Source: Rheinheimera baltica DSM 14885
Lineage (GTDB): Bacteria > Pseudomonadota > Gammaproteobacteria > Enterobacterales > Alteromonadaceae
Direction: 5' to 3'
Assembly (NCBI RefSeq): GCF_000425345.1
Contig: NZ_AUDG01000009.1
Span: 44,434 to 108,433, forward strand
Length of the DNA: 64,000 bases
Part shown: positions 45,724-54,497 of the stretch, in pieces
Position numbering within the stretch: position 1 is the first letter of the stretch
How the letters are laid out: each line of letters opens with the position of its first letter
Notes under the pieces: model-generated
What the model saw: the letters and a program-made list of their open reading frames with translations, nothing else
Told to the model about the DNA's origin: nothing
Databases searched by the model: none
Made by a program: the position numbers and the translations under genes

Positions 45724-46967
45724 ATGAGCTGTTAAATAATGAACTGAACTTAGGGCCTCATCCGCAATATCCCAAATCAGTAAAACCGGGTATCCCTCGT
45801 TTAGCGCAACCTAAACCAGGTTGGAAATCCTACCGAATTGGTGAATTGTTTGAAGTGATTAATCGGCCGGTATCAATGGAAGATGAGGTTACTTACCAAC
45901 TGGTTACAGTGAAACGGGCCAGAGGTGGTGTGTGCGAGCGGGAAAAGCTCAAAGGTAAGCAAATTTCAGTAAAAAGCCAGTTTTATGTCAAATCGGGTGA
46001 TTTTTTGATTTCAAAACGGCAAATTGTACACGGTGCTTGTGGCTTTGTGCCTGAAGAGCTTGATGGCGCTATTGTCTCGAACGAGTATGCGGTTTTGCAT
46101 TGTAAAGACAAACTGCTACCACGCTTTTTAAATTATTTGATGCATACACCTTATTTCCAGCAAACGTGTTTTCATTCAAGTATTGGTGTTCACGTAGAAA
46201 AAATGATTTTCAAGCTGGAAGAATGGTTTAATTGGGAAATCAATATACCAAGCATTGATGAGCAGATATATATTTCTGATTTTATGGATTCTGTAAACAA
46301 AAAAGCTGGAATTCTTGCTTCAAAACTATGTGCTCTAAAGGAATACAAGTATTCATTTTCGAGGGGTGTTTTTCAACAAAAAATTGCTATAAGAAAAAAT
46401 GACGGTTCTAACTTTTCAAGTTGGAAAAAAATTAATATAGGTAATGTTTTTGAAGAAAGAAGCGAAAAGAGCTGTGAAAATTTAGAATTGCTCTCAGTGA
46501 CTCTGTCCGACGGTGTGGTAAAACGGAGTGACATTGAATCAAAGAATAACTCTAGTGACGATAAAAGGAATTATAAAAAAGTTTGCCCAGGTGATATCGC
46601 GTACAATTCAATGAGAATGTGGCAGGGGGCAAGCGGAATATCTGAGTACTTAGGTATAGTAAGTCCTGCATACACTGTCTTAAAGCCAGATCCAGACGTT
46701 GATGTTGTCTTTTTTTCCTATTTTTTCAAATACGACCCGATAGTTTTTTTATTTAGAAGATATTCCCAAGGGTTAACTTCTGATACTTGGAACTTGAAAT
46801 ATCCTGAGCTTTCAAAGATAGAAATTACTGTCCCTCAAGAGAAGGAAGAACAGGAAAAAATATCCAAAATACTTGTCTCTTTAGATAAAAAAATAGCGTT
46901 GTGTGACTTAAAACTGCGAAGACTTATTACTTTTAAAACTGGTCTAATAAACAGTATTTTTTCATAG
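45720..46967 (+). CDS. hsdS: Type I restriction-modification system specificity subunit
   Basis: HsdS of 415 residues with two target-recognition domains. The first spans roughly residues 30-195 and is followed by the conserved spacer helix (IDEQIYISDFMDSVNKKAGILASKL). The second spans about 225-370 and is followed by the matching helix (EEQEKISKILVSLDKKIALCDLKL). From about 46,300 on, the DNA becomes visibly AT-rich compared with hsdM, so the second recognition half and the gene after it look acquired separately. The recognition sequence cannot be read from the protein. Confidence 0.92.
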   Translation: MNELLNNELNLGPHPQYPKSVKPGIPRLAQPKPGWKSYRIGELFEVINRPVSMEDEVTYQLVTVKRARGGVCEREKLKGKQISVKSQFYVKSGDFLISKRQIVHGACGFVPEELDGAIVSNEYAVLHCKDKLLPRFLNYLMHTPYFQQTCFHSSIGVHVEKMIFKLEEWFNWEINIPSIDEQIYISDFMDSVNKKAGILASKLCALKEYKYSFSRGVFQQKIAIRKNDGSNFSSWKKINIGNVFEERSEKSCENLELLSVTLSDGVVKRSDIESKNNSSDDKRNYKKVCPGDIAYNSMRMWQGASGISEYLGIVSPAYTVLKPDPDVDVVFFSYFFKYDPIVFLFRRYSQGLTSDTWNLKYPELSKIEITVPQEKEEQEKISKILVSLDKKIALCDLKLRRLITFKTGLINSIFS

Positions 46968-46975
46968 GTCTTGAA

Positions 46976-47758
46976 ATGGAGAAGACTAAGGCGTTTCTAA
47001 ACCAAAATCTCGCAAGTTTTTATAGGTACTTAAATTTCGAAGACCACAATATCTATTACTATGCGATTGAGGAAAAAATAACCCCTGATAATTGCATTGA
47101 AACATGCAAAGCTCTAATTGAAGGGATAGCGAAGACAATTCTTGGTCAATTAGATTTGAAGAGCGCTGAAGTCAGAAGTCGGTTCAGCAATCATGAGTTG
47201 ATTGCGTTAGAAAGCACCATGAGCAAAATGCTCGGGAATGGTGAGGATTTTCAGGTACTTTATAGACAAGCAATTCTTGTTCTGGCTGCTTTTCATCATT
47301 CGTGTGAAGAAGAGTTGATGCAAGCCCTTGGTAAAGACTTTTTTAAGTTTTTTACCAAGCTGAGAAACCGTAGGGGGGACATCTCTCACGGTAGAGAAGC
47401 GCCTAAACCAGAAAAAAGCTCAAAAAATTTAGCAGAAATGATTGTTCAAATCACTGATATCATTGCGTTTCATATGTTAGAAGTGTTGTCGCTAATTGAC
47501 TTTGAAAAGGACAAGGCGGAAAACGAGGATTTCACTATTGCAGAGTCATTCTTTGTAAAAAGCCGTGAGCAGTTAGAAATTATCAGCGATTCAGAGCGCA
47601 ACATAAGAGATTTTAACGACTTTCTTGACGAACAGTACCCGTACGAGGGCAAGATACGATTTAGTATGGCATTGTATCAACAATATAAAGACGACTATAA
47701 AATCCAATTTAAGGAGTTTATGGACGGTAAAGAAATTCTGACGGATAGTGATGAGTAA
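46976..47758 (+). CDS. Abortive infection (Abi_C-type) HEPN-like protein
   Basis: Protein of 260 residues placed 8 bp after hsdS. The segment NCIETCKALIEGIAKTIL followed by LRNRRGDISHGR matches the Abi_C-type abortive infection C-terminal family. R133-GDIS-H138 fits the HEPN ribonuclease signature Rx4-6H. It could be an RNase that shuts down an infected cell or regulates the restriction operon. Its coding sequence is AT-rich, like the 3' half of hsdS. It is the first of two HEPN genes inside this type I operon. Confidence 0.75.
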   Translation: MEKTKAFLNQNLASFYRYLNFEDHNIYYYAIEEKITPDNCIETCKALIEGIAKTILGQLDLKSAEVRSRFSNHELIALESTMSKMLGNGEDFQVLYRQAILVLAAFHHSCEEELMQALGKDFFKFFTKLRNRRGDISHGREAPKPEKSSKNLAEMIVQITDIIAFHMLEVLSLIDFEKDKAENEDFTIAESFFVKSREQLEIISDSERNIRDFNDFLDEQYPYEGKIRFSMALYQQYKDDYKIQFKEFMDGKEILTDSDE

Positions 47759-47802
47759 CATGCTAAAAGCCAGAACAAACAGATATTTTGCTGGAGCCCT
47801 TT

Positions 47803-48210
47803 ATGACTGACGATATTCGCTGGAAGCAACGGCTGCAAAACTGGAACCGAGCGTTGGCGCAGCTGACCAAGTTTATGCAGCGTGATGCGCTTAACGAGCT
47901 GGAAGAACAGGGGCTGATTCAAAGCTTTGAATATAACCACGAACTGGCCTGGAATACCCAGAAAGACTTTTTGCAGGATCAGGGGTTTACTGAATTATTT
48001 GGCTCTAAAAACGTAGCGAAAAAAGCCTTTGAAACCGGCCTGATTAAAAACGGTGAGCTGTGGCTGGATATGATAAAAAGCCGCAATTTGACTTCGCACA
48101 CTTATAACGAAGCTGTTACCCGGCAAATTGTTGATGCCATTGTGCATCAGTACTTCGCAGAACTTTGCGAATTGAATACCAAGATGAACCAATTAGCGGA
48201 AAAAGATTAA
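47803..48210 (+). CDS. HepT-like HEPN toxin (HI0074 family)
   Basis: Protein of 135 residues, an all-helical HEPN protein of the nucleotidyltransferase-substrate-binding (HI0074) family. The motif R94-NLTS-H99-T-Y101 is exactly Rx4HxY, the signature of HepT RNase toxins, whose tyrosine is AMPylated by the partner MntA. The ATG at 47803 has GGAG upstream. Its stop overlaps the next start as TAATG. The expected partner nucleotidyltransferase is not a separate gene but the N-terminal domain of the downstream HsdR. By family knowledge the protein would cleave RNA unless modified; this is untested here. Confidence 0.85.
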   Translation: MTDDIRWKQRLQNWNRALAQLTKFMQRDALNELEEQGLIQSFEYNHELAWNTQKDFLQDQGFTELFGSKNVAKKAFETGLIKNGELWLDMIKSRNLTSHTYNEAVTRQIVDAIVHQYFAELCELNTKMNQLAEKD

Positions 48211-51200
48211 TGTTAACCGAGAAGTCCGGCCTGCCGCCAAGCACAATTGACGCTATTAAAACTGCACTGGCACAATTTCCCTCTGTCAGCTCTGCAGTGC
48301 TTTACGGCTCTCGTGCCAAGGGTACTTACCGGCCAGGCTCGGATATCGACCTTACATTACACACTACAGCCGATGCGCCTGAAAATCTATTGCTCAAAGT
48401 GATTACAGCACTGGACGAGCTGAATATTCCTTACAGTTTTGATGTATCGCTGTATCACCATATCGATAACGTGGCGCTAAAAGAGCACATTCAGCGGGTG
48501 GGTATTGAACTGTACAATGCTGTCAGTTACCGCGCTGTGGTGCAGCAAAGCGAAAGCACTCAGCGCTATCTTGAGGAGCAGCATCAGTCGGAAGCACAGC
48601 TGGAAGCCAAACTGGTAAAGCAACTGACGGGGCTGGGGTATCAGCAGGTTAGCATTACTAATGCCGACGAGCTTAGAGCCAACTTAAAGCGGCAGCTGGA
48701 AATTCATAACAAAATTGAGCTAAGCCACGGCGAGTTTAATAAAATTGTTAACCATCTGGATAAAGGCAATGTGTTTGTTCGTGCCAAAACACTGCGCGAC
48801 CGCTTTTTACTTAACCGTGACGATGGTTCCAGCTGTTATATCCAGTTTTTTAACAGCCTGCATTGGTGCCAAAACCAGTATCAGGTTACCCAGCAAATTA
48901 CCCAGCAAGGCAAGTACCAGAACCGTTACGATGTCACTCTGTTGATCAACGGATTACCGCTGGTACAAATTGAGCTGAAGCGCAGTGGCATAGAGCTGCA
49001 TGAAGCTTTTAACCAGATCAATCGTTATCAGCGGCACTCTTTTTGGAGTGAAGGCGGCCTGTTTAACTATGTACAGTTGTTTGTTATCTCAAATGGGGTA
49101 AACACCAAATACTACGCCAATAACCGCAAGCAGGATTTTAAGCAAACCTTCTTCTGGGCGGATTTCGACAACAACTTAATCACCGAATTAGCGCCGTTTA
49201 CAGATGCGTTTTTAGAGAAATGCCATCTGTCGAAAATGATCAGCAAGTACATAGTGCTGCATGAGTCTGACAAATTGCTGATGGTACTGCGGCCTTATCA
49301 ATACTACGCGGTAGAAGCGATAGAAAAGCGGGTGAAAGAAGGCCGCAAAAATGGCTATATCTGGCACACCACCGGCAGTGGTAAAACCCTCACCAGCTTT
49401 AAGGCTGCGCAACTGCTGACGGAGCTGCCCAAGGTTGATAAGGTCGTGTTTGCGGTAGACCGGGCAGACTTGGATTATCAAACTACGCGTGAATTTAACC
49501 ATTTCAGTGAAGGCAGTGTTGATGGTACCAGCGATACCGCAGCTTTGGTAAAACAAATGGCGGGCAGCAATAAGTTAATTGTTACCACCATTCAAAAGCT
49601 CAATAGCGCCATTAAAAGCAGTAAGCATGAAAAAGCGATGACTGCACTGCGGGATAAACGGGTGGTGTTTATTTTTGACGAATGTCATCGCTCTCAATTT
49701 GGCGATACGCACAAAAGTATTGTCGGCTTTTTTACTAAGGCGCAGCTGTTTGGCTTTACCGGCACGCCAATCAAAAAAGACAATGCGGTCAGTGTGCAGG
49801 GCATTAAACGCAGGACTGAAGACTTATTCACTGAAGCATTGCATAAATACCTGATTAACAATGCCATAGCAGACCATAACGTACTGAAATTCGCTGTTGA
49901 ATATTGGGGCAAGCCGGTAGCAAAAGAATCTGCCGCAGCAGATGAGCAGGTAAGCAGCATTGATACGCAAGAGCCCTTTCTCGACGAGAACCACATTGCA
50001 AAAAATGTTGATTGGATTATTGCTCATCACGATCGTAAAACCCATAACCGGCAGTTTTCTGCCATGTTGTGTGTTAGTAGCAAAGAAATGCTTATCAAGT
50101 ACTACGATATTTTTAAGCAAAAGCAGCAGGCTGGTGAGCATGACCTTAGAGTTGTCACCATTTTCACCTATGCGGCTAATGAGAGCGATGAAGAAGCCAA
50201 TGGCCTGATAGGTGAACCTGATTTTGATATTAAAACTGACGATAGCAAATATGCTGATAGCCGGGAAAAGCTGGAACAGTATGTCGCCGATTACAATGCT
50301 CTGTATCAAACCCAGCATTCCGTAAAAGACAGCAAAGCGTTTTACAGCTACTACAAAGATATCGCCAAGCGCATGAAAGAGCGCGACAAAGAAAATTTCC
50401 AGGACAAAGATCGCGCCGATATCCTGCTGGTAGTAAACATGTTTTTAACCGGCTTTGACGCGAAAAAGCTCAATACACTGTATGTGGATAAAAACCTTAA
50501 ACATCACGGCTTAATTCAGGCATTTTCCCGCACTAATCGGGTGTTGGGCGAGCTAAAATCACAAGGCAATATAGTTTGCTTTAGAAACCTGAAACAAAAC
50601 ACCGATGAAGCCATTGCGCTGTTTAGTGACCCCAATTCCAGTGAGAAAGTGTTACTGGAACCTTATGAGCACTATGCCGCTGAATTTAACCTGGCGGTAG
50701 ACAAATTAAGGTCGCTTGCGGCTAGCCCGGATGCGGTGAATGCATTACAAAGCGAAAGCGAGAAGCTGGAATTTGTTAAACAGTTCCGCCAGTTGATCCG
50801 CACCTTAAACAAGCTGAAATCTTTTACTGAATTTGGCTGGAAAGATCTGCAGCTTGGTCAGCAAGAGTTTGAAGATTATAAGAGTAAGTATTTGGATATT
50901 TATGATTTTGCTCACAAAAAGGAGCCTGGCGCATCGATTTTAGAAGAAGTTGATTTTGAGCTGGAGCTGATTCATCGTGACGAAGTAAATGTCGACTACA
51001 TCTTGAATTTACTTAGCCAACTGCAGAAACAACAGGCTAAGTCAGGTAAATCAGCCAGTGATGACAGTGCCAAACAACAGGTGCTCAACCTGCTAGCTAA
51101 AGAGACGCAGTTACGCAGTAAGCGCGAGCTGATAGAAAAGTTTATTGCCGACTATATGCCAAAATTATCCCCGCAGCAGGATTTACGCGATATCTTTACC

Positions 51201-52034
51201 GGCTTTTGGCAGCGGGAAAAACGTTTCGCTATTCATCAGTTATGTGAAAGGGAGATGCTGGATAAAGAAGCTGTGTATCAACTACTTGATGATTACAGCT
51301 TTACCGGTAAAGACCCACTGCGTGAGCAAGTATTTGCGGCCCTGAATTACCGGCCGAAATTGCTGGAGCGCAAGCAAATATTTGATCGCATACTTCATGA
51401 TTTAAAAGAGATTATTCAGCGCTTTGAAGACCACACCGGTGCCTATGAAACCGGCGAAGAGCCGGGTGAGTATGAGTTTATTAGTCACTATGTTCATCGA
51501 CTGGGTGACTATGAGCTATTTTTTGCTGACGAAGTAAAAAAGTCCCGCTATGCCCATCAGCTGGCGCGTTTTAGCATAGTGCTCGATAAACCTTATCAGG
51601 ATGGCTTGCCCAGCTTGGCGGCTTATCCGGTAGCCAGTAACTTGTTAGGGCACGGCATTGCCAGTGAGGCGATGTTTGAGGACTACCTTCAACTTACCAA
51701 ACAGTTCCAACAAACGTTAAGCCAGTACGGTTTTGAGTTCGATAGCAGCGAAAACTTTAAAGACGGCAGTGTATTCTGGGCATTAGCAGAAGCGCGCGAA
51801 GGTAGTATTATTCTTGAGTTTGTTCTCGTTGTATGGATAACAGGCAAGGTAATAAATGGCGTGATGGACTTTTTGCAGAAATATGAGGGTTCTGCTGAAG
51901 GGTTAGACCGGTTGAAATCAGATATCACATCACGCTTTATTGCTAAAGCAGATGATTCGGCTAAACAAACTAGCGTAATTATTACTGAGGATATCGAGGA
52001 AGAATTAAGAAAACTGCGTAATAAAAAACATTAA
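48210..52034 (+). CDS. hsdR: Fusion: MntA-like nucleotidyltransferase-type I restriction subunit HsdR-C-terminal extension
   Basis: One open frame of 1274 residues with three parts. Residues 1-107 are a minimal nucleotidyltransferase: G33-S34 then D45-I-D47, exactly GSx10DxD, with D78 as likely third acid. Residues of about 108-1075 are HsdR: nuclease core (D near 240, QIELK near 254), Walker A HTTGSGKTLTS near 386-395, DECH (FIFDECHRSQF) near 490, GFTGTPI, VNMFLTGFDAKKLNTLYVD, and the helical C domain. About 200 residues follow that I do not recognise, with a hydrophobic stretch (IILEFVLVVWITGKVINGV) near 1200. The ATG at 48210 overlaps the HEPN stop as TAATG. Typical HsdR of this type is about 1040 residues, without the first and last parts. 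Confidence 0.9.
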   Translation: MLTEKSGLPPSTIDAIKTALAQFPSVSSAVLYGSRAKGTYRPGSDIDLTLHTTADAPENLLLKVITALDELNIPYSFDVSLYHHIDNVALKEHIQRVGIELYNAVSYRAVVQQSESTQRYLEEQHQSEAQLEAKLVKQLTGLGYQQVSITNADELRANLKRQLEIHNKIELSHGEFNKIVNHLDKGNVFVRAKTLRDRFLLNRDDGSSCYIQFFNSLHWCQNQYQVTQQITQQGKYQNRYDVTLLINGLPLVQIELKRSGIELHEAFNQINRYQRHSFWSEGGLFNYVQLFVISNGVNTKYYANNRKQDFKQTFFWADFDNNLITELAPFTDAFLEKCHLSKMISKYIVLHESDKLLMVLRPYQYYAVEAIEKRVKEGRKNGYIWHTTGSGKTLTSFKAAQLLTELPKVDKVVFAVDRADLDYQTTREFNHFSEGSVDGTSDTAALVKQMAGSNKLIVTTIQKLNSAIKSSKHEKAMTALRDKRVVFIFDECHRSQFGDTHKSIVGFFTKAQLFGFTGTPIKKDNAVSVQGIKRRTEDLFTEALHKYLINNAIADHNVLKFAVEYWGKPVAKESAAADEQVSSIDTQEPFLDENHIAKNVDWIIAHHDRKTHNRQFSAMLCVSSKEMLIKYYDIFKQKQQAGEHDLRVVTIFTYAANESDEEANGLIGEPDFDIKTDDSKYADSREKLEQYVADYNALYQTQHSVKDSKAFYSYYKDIAKRMKERDKENFQDKDRADILLVVNMFLTGFDAKKLNTLYVDKNLKHHGLIQAFSRTNRVLGELKSQGNIVCFRNLKQNTDEAIALFSDPNSSEKVLLEPYEHYAAEFNLAVDKLRSLAASPDAVNALQSESEKLEFVKQFRQLIRTLNKLKSFTEFGWKDLQLGQQEFEDYKSKYLDIYDFAHKKEPGASILEEVDFELELIHRDEVNVDYILNLLSQLQKQQAKSGKSASDDSAKQQVLNLLAKETQLRSKRELIEKFIADYMPKLSPQQDLRDIFTGFWQREKRFAIHQLCEREMLDKEAVYQLLDDYSFTGKDPLREQVFAALNYRPKLLERKQIFDRILHDLKEIIQRFEDHTGAYETGEEPGEYEFISHYVHRLGDYELFFADEVKKSRYAHQLARFSIVLDKPYQDGLPSLAAYPVASNLLGHGIASEAMFEDYLQLTKQFQQTLSQYGFEFDSSENFKDGSVFWALAEAREGSIILEFVLVVWITGKVINGVMDFLQKYEGSAEGLDRLKSDITSRFIAKADDSAKQTSVIITEDIEEELRKLRNKKH

Positions 52035-52064
52035 ATAGCAGGTTTCTGATTGAACCTGCTATTT
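52033..52064. terminator. Bidirectional terminator between hsdR and yicC
   Basis: Perfect 12-bp stem, AAATAGCAGGTT and AACCTGCTATTT, with an 8-base loop, overlapping the last bases of the hsdR stop. It sits between two convergent genes, and the A/T ends give short U-tracts on both strands. Confidence 0.75.
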
Positions 52065-52083
52065 AACTGGCGATGGCTTTGCG

Positions 52084-52944
52084 TTATTCCACGTTTTGAA
52101 TTTGCTCGCGCATCTGCTCTATCAGCACCTTCAGCTCTACCGCCGCATTTGTGATGTCGGTGCTGATAGCCTTGGACGACAGCGTATTCGCTTCGCGGTT
52201 AAATTCCTGCATCATAAAATCGAGGCGTCGGCCGCAGGCACCGCCTTTTTTCAATGTGTGGCGCGTTTCTTTGATGTGCGCATCTAAACGGTCCAGCTCT
52301 TCTGCTACGTCAGATTTTGACGCTAAAAATGCCATTTCTTGCTCTAAGCGGCCGTGGTCGATGTCGGCTTTAATGTCGTTTAAACGGTGTAAAATGCGGT
52401 CGCGCTGCCACTGCATGGCTTGCGGTAAATGGCCGCGCACAAACGCGACTTGTTCGCCAATGGCAGTTAAGCGCTGTTGAATCATTTCTTCTATGGCGTT
52501 GCCTTCGCGGCCACGGCCGGCGAGAAAATCCTGCATGGCGGCGTCAAACCCGGCGAGTAATTCACCTTGCATGGCGTCTAAGTCTTCGCTTTGGCTTTCC
52601 ATTACACCAGGCCAGCGCAAAATGTCGGCAATATTTAGCTGCGCTTGCGGGGCTTTTTGCAGCAGCTGCTGGGCTTTTTGTAATAATTGCTCGGCAAACT
52701 CAGCATTCATGCTTAGTTCGCCCGCGGCTTGGTTGGCATGGTAGCGCAGGTTTACTTCAATTTTTCCGCGCTGCAAGTTGCTGCGCAGCTTGTCGCGCAA
52801 AATGCTTTCTAAGCCACGAAATTGCTCAGGTAAACGAAAATACGATTCAAGGTAACGTTGGTTTACCGAACGGATTTCCCACTGGGCAGTGCCCCAGCTG
52901 GCTTTGGTTTCGTGACGGGCGAAGGCGGTCATGCTGTGGATCAT
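52084..52944 (-). CDS. yicC: YicC family endoribonuclease
   Basis: Protein of 286 residues, full length for YicC, now described as an endoribonuclease that targets small RNAs. Starts MIHSMTAFARHETKASWGTAQWEIRSVNQRYLE-like (the conserved N-terminal block) and ends with the family hallmark RLDFMMQEFNREANTLSSKAISTDI and KVLIEQMREQIQNVE. It is divergent from rph, the standard gammaproteobacterial arrangement. The 3' end of yicC is a known integration site for mobilisable genomic islands in Vibrio, and here a defence island abuts exactly that end. Confidence 0.93.
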   Translation of the reverse strand: MIHSMTAFARHETKASWGTAQWEIRSVNQRYLESYFRLPEQFRGLESILRDKLRSNLQRGKIEVNLRYHANQAAGELSMNAEFAEQLLQKAQQLLQKAPQAQLNIADILRWPGVMESQSEDLDAMQGELLAGFDAAMQDFLAGRGREGNAIEEMIQQRLTAIGEQVAFVRGHLPQAMQWQRDRILHRLNDIKADIDHGRLEQEMAFLASKSDVAEELDRLDAHIKETRHTLKKGGACGRRLDFMMQEFNREANTLSSKAISTDITNAAVELKVLIEQMREQIQNVE

Positions 52945-53048
52945 AATGAATTCTCTGGCGACAAATAAAACCAGAGTATACCCGAGGCTAAGGCTTTTTG
53001 GCGAATTGCTCGCTTTGGCCGCCTACGTGCATTTAGAAATTCATAGCG

Positions 53049-53054
53049 TATAAT
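53049..53054 (+). promoter_or_regulatory. -10 element of the rph-pyrE promoter
   Basis: A perfect TATAAT stands 32 bases upstream of the rph ATG. No convincing -35 hexamer is seen 16-18 bases further upstream. The call rests on the -10 match and position. Confidence 0.45.
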
Positions 53055-53085
53055 GTCGGCCATTGTTAATTTCAGGAGTGCAGCT

Positions 53086-53799
53086 ATGCGTCCAAGTGGC
53101 AGAACCGCCAGTCAGATCCGTCCCCTTACGTTTACCCGTCAATTTACTGCTCATGCTGAAGGCTCAGTATTGGTTGAGTTTGGCAACACCAAAGTAATTT
53201 GTACCGCCAGCGTGGTTGAAGGTGTACCGCGTTTTATGAAAGGCCAGGGCAAAGGCTGGGTAACGGCAGAATACGGTATGTTGCCACGTGCAACTCACAC
53301 CCGTAATGACCGTGAAGCGGCACGTGGCAAGCAGGGCGGCCGTACCATGGAAATTCAGCGCTTAATTGGCCGGGCACTGCGCACCGCGGTGGATTTAAAA
53401 CTGCTGGGTGAAAATACCATTACTATCGACTGTGATGTGATTCAGGCCGATGGCGGCACCCGCACTGCGTCTATTACTGGTGCTTGTGTGGCGTTAGTGG
53501 ATGCACTTAACCATATGCGTGCTAAAGGCACGATTAAAACTAACCCGCTTAATTTTATGGTGGCGGCTGTTTCAGTAGGAATTTACAAAGGCACCGCAGT
53601 GGCCGATTTAGATTACGCTGAAGATTCAAATGCTGAAACCGATATGAATATCGTGATGACCGAAACGGGTAAGATCATTGAAATTCAGGGCACGGCAGAA
53701 GAGGCACCATTTAGCTTTGAAGAAATGCAGCAGATGATGGATTTAGGCAAGCATGCGATTCGCGAAATTATCGACGAACAAAAACGCGTACTGGCTTAA
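53086..53799 (+). CDS. rph: Ribonuclease PH
   Basis: RNase PH of 237 residues, the phosphorolytic 3'-5' exoribonuclease that trims tRNA 3' ends. It begins [16 protein letters not shown] and carries [13 protein letters not shown] [29 protein letters not shown] and [20 protein letters not shown]. The ATG at 53086 has AGGAG at seven bases, and the length matches E. coli RPH (238). The 11-codon extension upstream overlaps the promoter and is not used. pyrE follows 50 bp downstream. Confidence 0.95.
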   Translation: MRPSGRTASQIRPLTFTRQFTAHAEGSVLVEFGNTKVICTASVVEGVPRFMKGQGKGWVTAEYGMLPRATHTRNDREAARGKQGGRTMEIQRLIGRALRTAVDLKLLGENTITIDCDVIQADGGTRTASITGACVALVDALNHMRAKGTIKTNPLNFMVAAVSVGIYKGTAVADLDYAEDSNAETDMNIVMTETGKIIEIQGTAEEAPFSFEEMQQMMDLGKHAIREIIDEQKRVLA

Positions 53800-53849
53800 G
53801 ACTGTTTTAAGGTGCTGAGGTAATAATCTTTAAAGGTAAAGAACAGGCT

Positions 53850-54497
53850 ATGAAACAATTTCAAATTGATTTTATTGAATTCGCGTTGTCGCGCCAGGTA
53901 CTTAAGTTTGGCAGCTTTACGCTAAAGTCTGGCCGCACCAGCCCGTATTTTTTTAATGCAGGTTTGTTTAATACCGGTAGCGACTTAGCGAAGTTGGGCC
54001 GGTTTTATGCTGCTGCGCTGCACGATGCGGCATTAGAATTTGATGTGCTGTTTGGCCCGGCGTACAAGGGTATTCCTATTGCTACTACTACGGCTGTAGC
54101 CTTGGCGGATCATTATAACCTTGATGTGCCTTACTGCTTTAACCGTAAAGAGGCGAAAACGCATGGTGAAGGTGGCAATTTAGTGGGTTCGCCGCTAAAA
54201 GGCCGCATTATGTTGGTAGATGATGTCATCACTGCCGGTACCGCGATTCGCGAGTCGATGCAGTTAATTCAGGCACAGGGCGCAGAGCTTACCGGTGTGC
54301 TAATTGCACTGGATAGGCAGGAACGTGGCCAGGGTGAGTTGTCGGCGATTCAGGAAGTAGAGCGCGATTTTAATACCAAGGTCATTTCGATTATTAGCCT
54401 GCCGGATTTAATCAGCTATTTAGCGGATAAGCCGGATATGGCGAAGCATCTGGATGCGGTGAAGGCGTATCGCGCCCAGTATGGTGTTAATGCTTAA
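53850..54497 (+). CDS. pyrE: Orotate phosphoribosyltransferase
   Basis: Enzyme of 215 residues making orotidine 5'-phosphate from orotate and PRPP in pyrimidine synthesis. The PRPP-binding loop [17 protein letters not shown] and the catalytic-loop region [13 protein letters not shown] are present, as is [19 protein letters not shown] at the N terminus. It follows rph, the conserved rph-pyrE pair. The length equals that of E. coli PyrE (213). Confidence 0.95.
   Translation: MKQFQIDFIEFALSRQVLKFGSFTLKSGRTSPYFFNAGLFNTGSDLAKLGRFYAAALHDAALEFDVLFGPAYKGIPIATTTAVALADHYNLDVPYCFNRKEAKTHGEGGNLVGSPLKGRIMLVDDVITAGTAIRESMQLIQAQGAELTGVLIALDRQERGQGELSAIQEVERDFNTKVISIISLPDLISYLADKPDMAKHLDAVKAYRAQYGVNA

Noticed and set aside
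40000..52083. Integrase, transposase or att repeat expected for an island at yicC
   Set aside because: Looked for on both strands and not found. No repeat of the yicC 3' end was recognised left of 41 kb, so no attachment site is annotated.
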